This document shows positions 60,170-64,000 of a stretch of DNA of 64,000 nt, in pieces; within the stretch, counting starts at the first letter, position 1; every line of letters begins with the position of its first letter. Source of the stretch: Streptomyces diastaticus subsp. diastaticus (GTDB lineage Bacteria > Actinomycetota > Actinomycetes > Streptomycetales > Streptomycetaceae); the NCBI RefSeq assembly GCF_011170125.1, contig NZ_BLLN01000003.1, positions 1,994,501-2,058,500 on the forward strand, written 5' to 3'. Below the pieces are notes generated by a model, which had not been told where the DNA came from, did no database searches, and saw nothing but the letters and a program-made list of their open reading frames with translations. The translations under genes were made by a program, and so were the position numbers.

Positions 60170-62848
60170 GTGGTGGCAGGGCGGGATCTTCGAACGCTGT
60201 TCAGCTCGAATGACCGGAGTATCTCCGCGAACGAGGCGTTCACTAACCGGCAGGCGCAGTGGCAGGCGGTGACCACCGGCCTCGCCGAACACCTGCGCCG
60301 GGTGAACAGGGCGGGCTTTGACGTGGAGGACCTGGAAAGTCCGCGCCGTAACATCCTCGTCTTCCACGGGGTGGGAGGCATCGGCAAGTCCACCCTGTCC
60401 CGGAAGGTCGAGGCGTCGCTCGTCCACAGCGAGCACCGCCCCGCGCAGTGGGACTCGCCCTCGCTTGACCAGGAGCGGGTGCTCCCGGTCCGTATCGATC
60501 TCGCACGCTCGGCGGGCATGGACTTCGAGCGCGTCATCCTCACCATCCGCCTCGCCCTTGCCACGCTGGGACGGCCGATGCCCGCCTTCGACCTCGCCCT
60601 GCGCCGCTACTGGGAGCACAACCACCCCGGCGAGCCGATCGAGGACTACCTGCGCCGGGGCGGGCTGCTGAGCCGCTTCAGCGCCGCTGCCGCCCTGCCG
60701 CAGCAGATGCAGTCCGCCCTCAGCGACGTCGCCCAGGCCCTGCTCCTGCCCGGCACCGTGGGAGGGGCGCTCGGCCACGGGGCCGGCGCCCTCGTCAAGG
60801 CCCTGCGCGAGCGGCGCCAGGCGGTACGGGCCCTCGCCGGCTGCGGGCGGCTGGCGGATCTCCTTCAGGCCGAGCCCGACCTGGACGCCCTCAGCTTCTA
60901 CCCGCACCTTCTCGCCTGGGACCTGGCCCAGTTACCGAAGGACAAGACGGTGCTTCCAGTGATCTTGCTGGACACCTTCGAGGACACCGGCGACCGCACG
61001 CACCGCGACTTCGAGCGCCTGCTCCAGCGCATCGTGTGGCTGATGCCTAACGCGTTCTTCGTGGTCACCGGGCGCAACCGGCTCCAGTGGGCGCACAGGA
61101 GTCTGGAAGGCCAGCTCGACTGGACCGGTCCGGACGCCTGGCCCGGCCTGGTCACCGGCACCACCGCGCAGACCACGCCCCAGTCGGGCGGCCGTCAGGT
61201 CCTGATCGGAGACTTCTCCCGCGAAGACTGCGAGGACTACCTCGCCCGCAGGGTCAGCCGGGACGGGAGGCCGCTGATCGACGATGCGGTCCGCCGGATC
61301 ATCGCCGAGCGCTCGCACGGACTGCCCCTGTACCTGGACCTGTCGGTCATGCGCTACCTGGACCTGCGGCGAGGCGGTCTGCAGCCGCGCGTCGCTGACT
61401 TCGACCACGACTTCCCCGCCTTGATCGCCCGTACCCTCAGCGACCTGAGCAGCGAGGAGCGTCACGTACTGCGCTCTGTCAGTCTGCTCAGCGCCTTCTC
61501 CATACCCCTGGCCACCGAGGTCGCCGGCATGGACCACGACGCGCCCGCCCTGCGGCTGACCGAGCGCCCCTTCGTCCGGGAGTCGGCCTCCGGCACCTGG
61601 CCCTTCCACGTCCACGACCTCATCCGTTCCGCCATCCGCAACGCGGACGACGCGAGCGACGACCGCTGGTCGGACGAGGACTGGCAGCGCGCGGCCCAGC
61701 GCGCCTTCCGCGCTCTGGAAGCACAGTGGCGCCAGGACCCGCGACGCGACCGCACCGTCCTGGTCGGCTGCCTCCAGCAGGGGCTCGCCCTCGCTCGGGA
61801 CTTCGACCTCGATCTCGACTGGCTCGCCGATGCCGCGTTCCAGTACGTGGAAGACTTCATATGGGAACCCCTCGCACCCCCCGCGGCACGCGACACGGAG
61901 CAAGGCGGCCTGCGCACAGCCGCGAATGCCCTGGTGGAGACGCTCAGCGCCATCGCCCGCCGTCAGCATGAGCACCGTGAACGAACCGTCAGTCGGCTCT
62001 CGGCCGTCCTGGCATCCAGGCTGCTCCCCGAGGATCTCGTCGAGCTCGCCACGTACTACCTTGCCAAGGCCCAGCGCGACCTCGGACTGACCGACGACTC
62101 GCGCCGGGGCATGCAGCGCGTCGCCGAGGCCGGAGGCCGCCTGGCCCTTGCCGCAGGACGCGGCCTGGCACACCTCAGCCGCCTGTCGGGAGACTTTCCT
62201 GCGGCCATGGAAGCCGCCGGGCGACTGGGCTGGCCGGGGCGCCACCAGCGGGTGCTGGGCGACGTGTGGTGGGTGCAGGGAGACATGGACCGGGCGGCAG
62301 CCGCCTACCTGGCCGACCGCAGCGAGGCGGAACAGCACGCAGTCGCAGGCGAGAGGGCGATGGTCCAGGCGCATCTTGCCTTCGCCGTCGCCTTCACCGA
62401 TCCCCTGCGGGCCGATGACGAACTCGACCTGGCCGAGCGGCTGCTGTCGCCCCTCAGCCTGCGCTCCACCGAGCTGACCGCACGTATCGCCGCCCTCGTA
62501 CGCGATGCCGGGTTCGCCGCAGACCTGCCGGGGCGGGCCGCTGTCCTTCTCGCCGAGATCGGCGTCTCCGGCGTCTCCTACGCCGCAGCCAAGCTCCAAC
62601 TGGCCCTGTGCTTCCACCACGCCGTCCTCGCTGCCCACAACGATCTCGCGGCCGGCATCGCCCGCCTGCGCGAGCTCACGCAGAGCGGCGACTACACCTA
62701 CTACGTCGACATCGCGCACTTCATGGCCGGCCTCCCGCTCCCCGAACAGTCCGCGCGGGCACGGTGGATCGACGGGGAAGGGCGCACCCGCGAGCGGTGG
62801 CGGAACATCGTGATCAGGCGCCGTCAGCTCCTGGACACTGCCCGCTGA
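60170..62848 (+). CDS. STAND-type P-loop NTPase with helical-repeat C-terminus
   Basis: 892 residues. Walker A is GVGGIGKST at about residue 67, Walker B VLPVILLDTFED at about 265, then a sensor-like FFVVTGRNRLQW and a winged-helix region (HVLRSVSLLSAFSIPLATEV). The C-terminal half (about 480-890) is helical with TPR-like periodicity (AKAQRDLGLTDDSRRGMQRV, LGDVWWVQGDMDRAAAAYLA, AKLQLALCFHHAVLAAHNDL). This is the sensor/NTPase layout of STAND proteins, which include antiphage Avs and regulators. There is no recognisable N-terminal effector in the first 50 residues. GTG 60170 follows GGGGG. It is divergent from the aminomutase operon. Confidence 0.85.
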   Translation: MVAGRDLRTLFSSNDRSISANEAFTNRQAQWQAVTTGLAEHLRRVNRAGFDVEDLESPRRNILVFHGVGGIGKSTLSRKVEASLVHSEHRPAQWDSPSLDQERVLPVRIDLARSAGMDFERVILTIRLALATLGRPMPAFDLALRRYWEHNHPGEPIEDYLRRGGLLSRFSAAAALPQQMQSALSDVAQALLLPGTVGGALGHGAGALVKALRERRQAVRALAGCGRLADLLQAEPDLDALSFYPHLLAWDLAQLPKDKTVLPVILLDTFEDTGDRTHRDFERLLQRIVWLMPNAFFVVTGRNRLQWAHRSLEGQLDWTGPDAWPGLVTGTTAQTTPQSGGRQVLIGDFSREDCEDYLARRVSRDGRPLIDDAVRRIIAERSHGLPLYLDLSVMRYLDLRRGGLQPRVADFDHDFPALIARTLSDLSSEERHVLRSVSLLSAFSIPLATEVAGMDHDAPALRLTERPFVRESASGTWPFHVHDLIRSAIRNADDASDDRWSDEDWQRAAQRAFRALEAQWRQDPRRDRTVLVGCLQQGLALARDFDLDLDWLADAAFQYVEDFIWEPLAPPAARDTEQGGLRTAANALVETLSAIARRQHEHRERTVSRLSAVLASRLLPEDLVELATYYLAKAQRDLGLTDDSRRGMQRVAEAGGRLALAAGRGLAHLSRLSGDFPAAMEAAGRLGWPGRHQRVLGDVWWVQGDMDRAAAAYLADRSEAEQHAVAGERAMVQAHLAFAVAFTDPLRADDELDLAERLLSPLSLRSTELTARIAALVRDAGFAADLPGRAAVLLAEIGVSGVSYAAAKLQLALCFHHAVLAAHNDLAAGIARLRELTQSGDYTYYVDIAHFMAGLPLPEQSARARWIDGEGRTRERWRNIVIRRRQLLDTAR

Positions 62849-62869
62849 CAGACGACGATCGCGCGCCGG

Positions 62870-62893
62870 GCAGACGGCATCCGGGCCGTCTGC
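62870..62893 (+). terminator. Hairpin after the STAND gene
   Basis: 9-bp stem GCAGACGGC (62870-62878) with complement at 62885-62893 and a 6-base loop, 22 bases after the stop codon. Confidence 0.65.
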
Positions 62894-62984
62894 GACCAGG
62901 AGTTCGTCCGCCCGCGGTCTCGGACCAGGCGCATATGGTCCCTCGAATGGCGATGGTGCGGAAGTGCGACCGGAAGGGAGTGGC

Positions 62985-63602
62985 GTGGAGAATCGGTTCG
63001 CGGGCGGCTGCGCGTCGTGCTCGGTGTGGGTGTCGGCGGGCGGCGGGTTTCTCGGCAAGGGTCTCGAGGGAGGCTGGGAAGTGCGGTGTGCGACCTGCCA
63101 GTACGTGGATGAGCGTGCTGCGGCCGACGACTTCGACCCGGAGGTCATCGAGCTGCCGACGGTGCCGCCGCCCGGCAGCGCCACCACCGTGGCCCTGCGC
63201 GTCCTCACGCTGAGCCGGGAGTGCTGGGCCTGCGGAAAGGACACGGTGTGTCTGATCGGCCTGTACCCGCAGCGGCCCGGCCGCGGCTTCGCCGGGCTGT
63301 TCACCACGGACAACGCCAGAACGATGGCGCTGGTGCGGCGGCTGCTCCAGCAGCACGGTCATGGTCCTCTGGCCGCGACCGTCAAGAGTCGCTACAGCAG
63401 GACCATGCGCGAGCGGCAGTTGTCCAACGGATGCGGTCACTGCGACGCGCTGCAGGGCAACTTCCCCGTCCACGACGAGGCAATGGGCCGCGTCGCCGCG
63501 GGCGGCGTGGACGGGCTGGACACGTTGTTGATCGCGTCTTGCCCGGTGCTGGAGTGGCAGGCCATCGTCCACGACAACAGCGGCGGCGTGATAGCCATCT
63601 GA
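62985..63602 (+). CDS. Four-CxxC zinc-ribbon-like protein of unknown function
   Basis: 205 residues from GTG 62985, which follows AAGGGAG (GTG 62964 is the alternative). Four C-x2-C pairs: GGCASCSVW near the N-terminus, VRCATCQYVD, ECWACGKDT and NGCGHCDALQG. Their spacing suggests two zinc ribbons. Between them is an alpha/beta stretch (PPGSATTVALRVLTLSRECW, ARTMALVRRLLQQHGHG). No family assignment. It is separated from the STAND gene by a terminator. Confidence 0.7.
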   Translation: MENRFAGGCASCSVWVSAGGGFLGKGLEGGWEVRCATCQYVDERAAADDFDPEVIELPTVPPPGSATTVALRVLTLSRECWACGKDTVCLIGLYPQRPGRGFAGLFTTDNARTMALVRRLLQQHGHGPLAATVKSRYSRTMRERQLSNGCGHCDALQGNFPVHDEAMGRVAAGGVDGLDTLLIASCPVLEWQAIVHDNSGGVIAI

Positions 63603-63670
63603 GACGGCCGCTCCAGATCGTCCTGTTCTCGCCAAGTGGTCCTCGGCGACGGGAACGGGCAGTTTGCGGA

Positions 63671-64000
63671 TCACTGCGCAGGACGGTGCACCTTGCGCGC
63701 GATGGCCTCGTACGCGCCGATGCCGATCGCACGGCGAGCGAGCTGTGCATACCGGGGGCTGGCCCGGACCCAGTCGGTGCGGTCAAAGGCGAAGGACCGC
63801 TCACGCCGCTGCGGCCCGTCGGAGGGGAGTACGGGAGCGAGAACGGCTGACGGGTCCGCCGAGGTGACCATGTGGTGGGCGATCCGAACGCCCGCGGCCA
63901 TCAGCAGCGGGTCGAACGGATCCTTCGTCCCCCACACTCCGTAGACATATGCGTAGGGAAGCCCGTCCCGTCTCGTCGCGAACTTGCCGAAGCGTCTGCG
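63671..64000 (-). CDS. Unidentified protein, C-terminal part (5' end outside the window)
   Basis: The frame is open from the window edge to the stop at 63671, about 109 codons: KFATRRDGLPYAYVYGVWG, DPFDPLLMAAGVRIAHHMV, FAFDRTDWVRASPRYAQLAR and a C-terminal helix. It is convergent with the four-CxxC gene. No motif was recognised, so no function is proposed. Confidence 0.6.
   Translation of the reverse strand, partial: RRRFGKFATRRDGLPYAYVYGVWGTKDPFDPLLMAAGVRIAHHMVTSADPSAVLAPVLPSDGPQRRERSFAFDRTDWVRASPRYAQLARRAIGIGAYEAIARKVHRPAQ

Noticed and set aside
60932..63313. A 793-codon minus-strand frame across the STAND gene and the CxxC gene
   Set aside because: Antisense shadow spanning two genes and a terminator; low-complexity Gly/Ala/Arg/Val content and no motif.

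Overview
The window looks like Streptomyces or a close relative. GC content is very high, GTG starts and 4-bp ATGA/GTGA gene overlaps are common, and the families present (CPBP protease, LuxR-type two-component pair, DUF5937-like ArsR regulator, GH15, CstR) are typical of streptomycete chromosomes. The left 27 kb is mostly intact metabolic genes. From about 30 kb to 55 kb lies a dense graveyard of insertion sequences and gene fragments, as expected of a chromosome arm or an accessory island.

Layout. (1) 1-9.9 kb: a truncated acyl-CoA synthetase, divergent from a tightly coupled operon for a dipeptide/oligopeptide-type ABC transporter (binding protein, two permeases, two ATPases) plus an old-yellow-enzyme-like oxidoreductase and an amidase. 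It ends at a strong hairpin terminator. (2) 10.6-14.7 kb: a MerR regulator, then on the minus strand a molybdopterin oxidoreductase that has lost the cysteines expected to hold its Fe-S cluster, coupled to a His/Glu-rich small protein. (3) 15.4-21.7 kb: a giant FAD/Fe-S/CCG D-lactate-dehydrogenase-like protein and a ThDP-dependent pyruvate-oxidase-like enzyme, then a decayed tail in which an enolase-superfamily N-terminus is fused by deletion to the C-terminal part of a GH15 glucoamylase, followed by a stub of a short-chain dehydrogenase. (4) 22-30.2 kb: a histidine kinase/response regulator pair, CPBP protease, APH-like kinase, membrane protein, GNAT acetyltransferase and family-2 glycosyltransferase.

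(5) 30.2-37 kb: truncated IS630, a dead IS5-type element with intact inverted repeats, IS3 scraps, and an uncharacterised two-gene cassette (33528-35182). (6) 37-41.5 kb: a reactive-sulfur module with a CstR-like persulfide sensor, TauE sulfite exporter, membrane rhodanese and persulfide dioxygenase-rhodanese fusion, with three CsoR/CstR-type palindromes upstream and a decayed paralogue of the dioxygenase beyond the regulator. (7) 42-50 kb: nested IS5-family copies. Two direct copies bracket a trimethylamine monooxygenase gene and a broken higBA-type toxin-antitoxin pair. A third copy is split by another IS that carries a barstar-like gene as cargo.

(8) 50-54.8 kb: an ArsR-like regulator divergent from an MFS exporter, a methyltransferase fragment, a 5'-truncated IS481 and a complete IS3 element. 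(9) 54.8-59.7 kb: a minus-strand operon of a KamA-family radical SAM aminomutase, an ATP-grasp peptide ligase, an MFS exporter and an unrecognised protein, which together look like a compact natural-product pathway built around a beta-amino acid. (10) 60.2-64 kb: a divergent STAND-type NTPase of possible defence function, a protein with four CxxC pairs and a partial unknown gene. No tRNA, rRNA or CRISPR array was seen.
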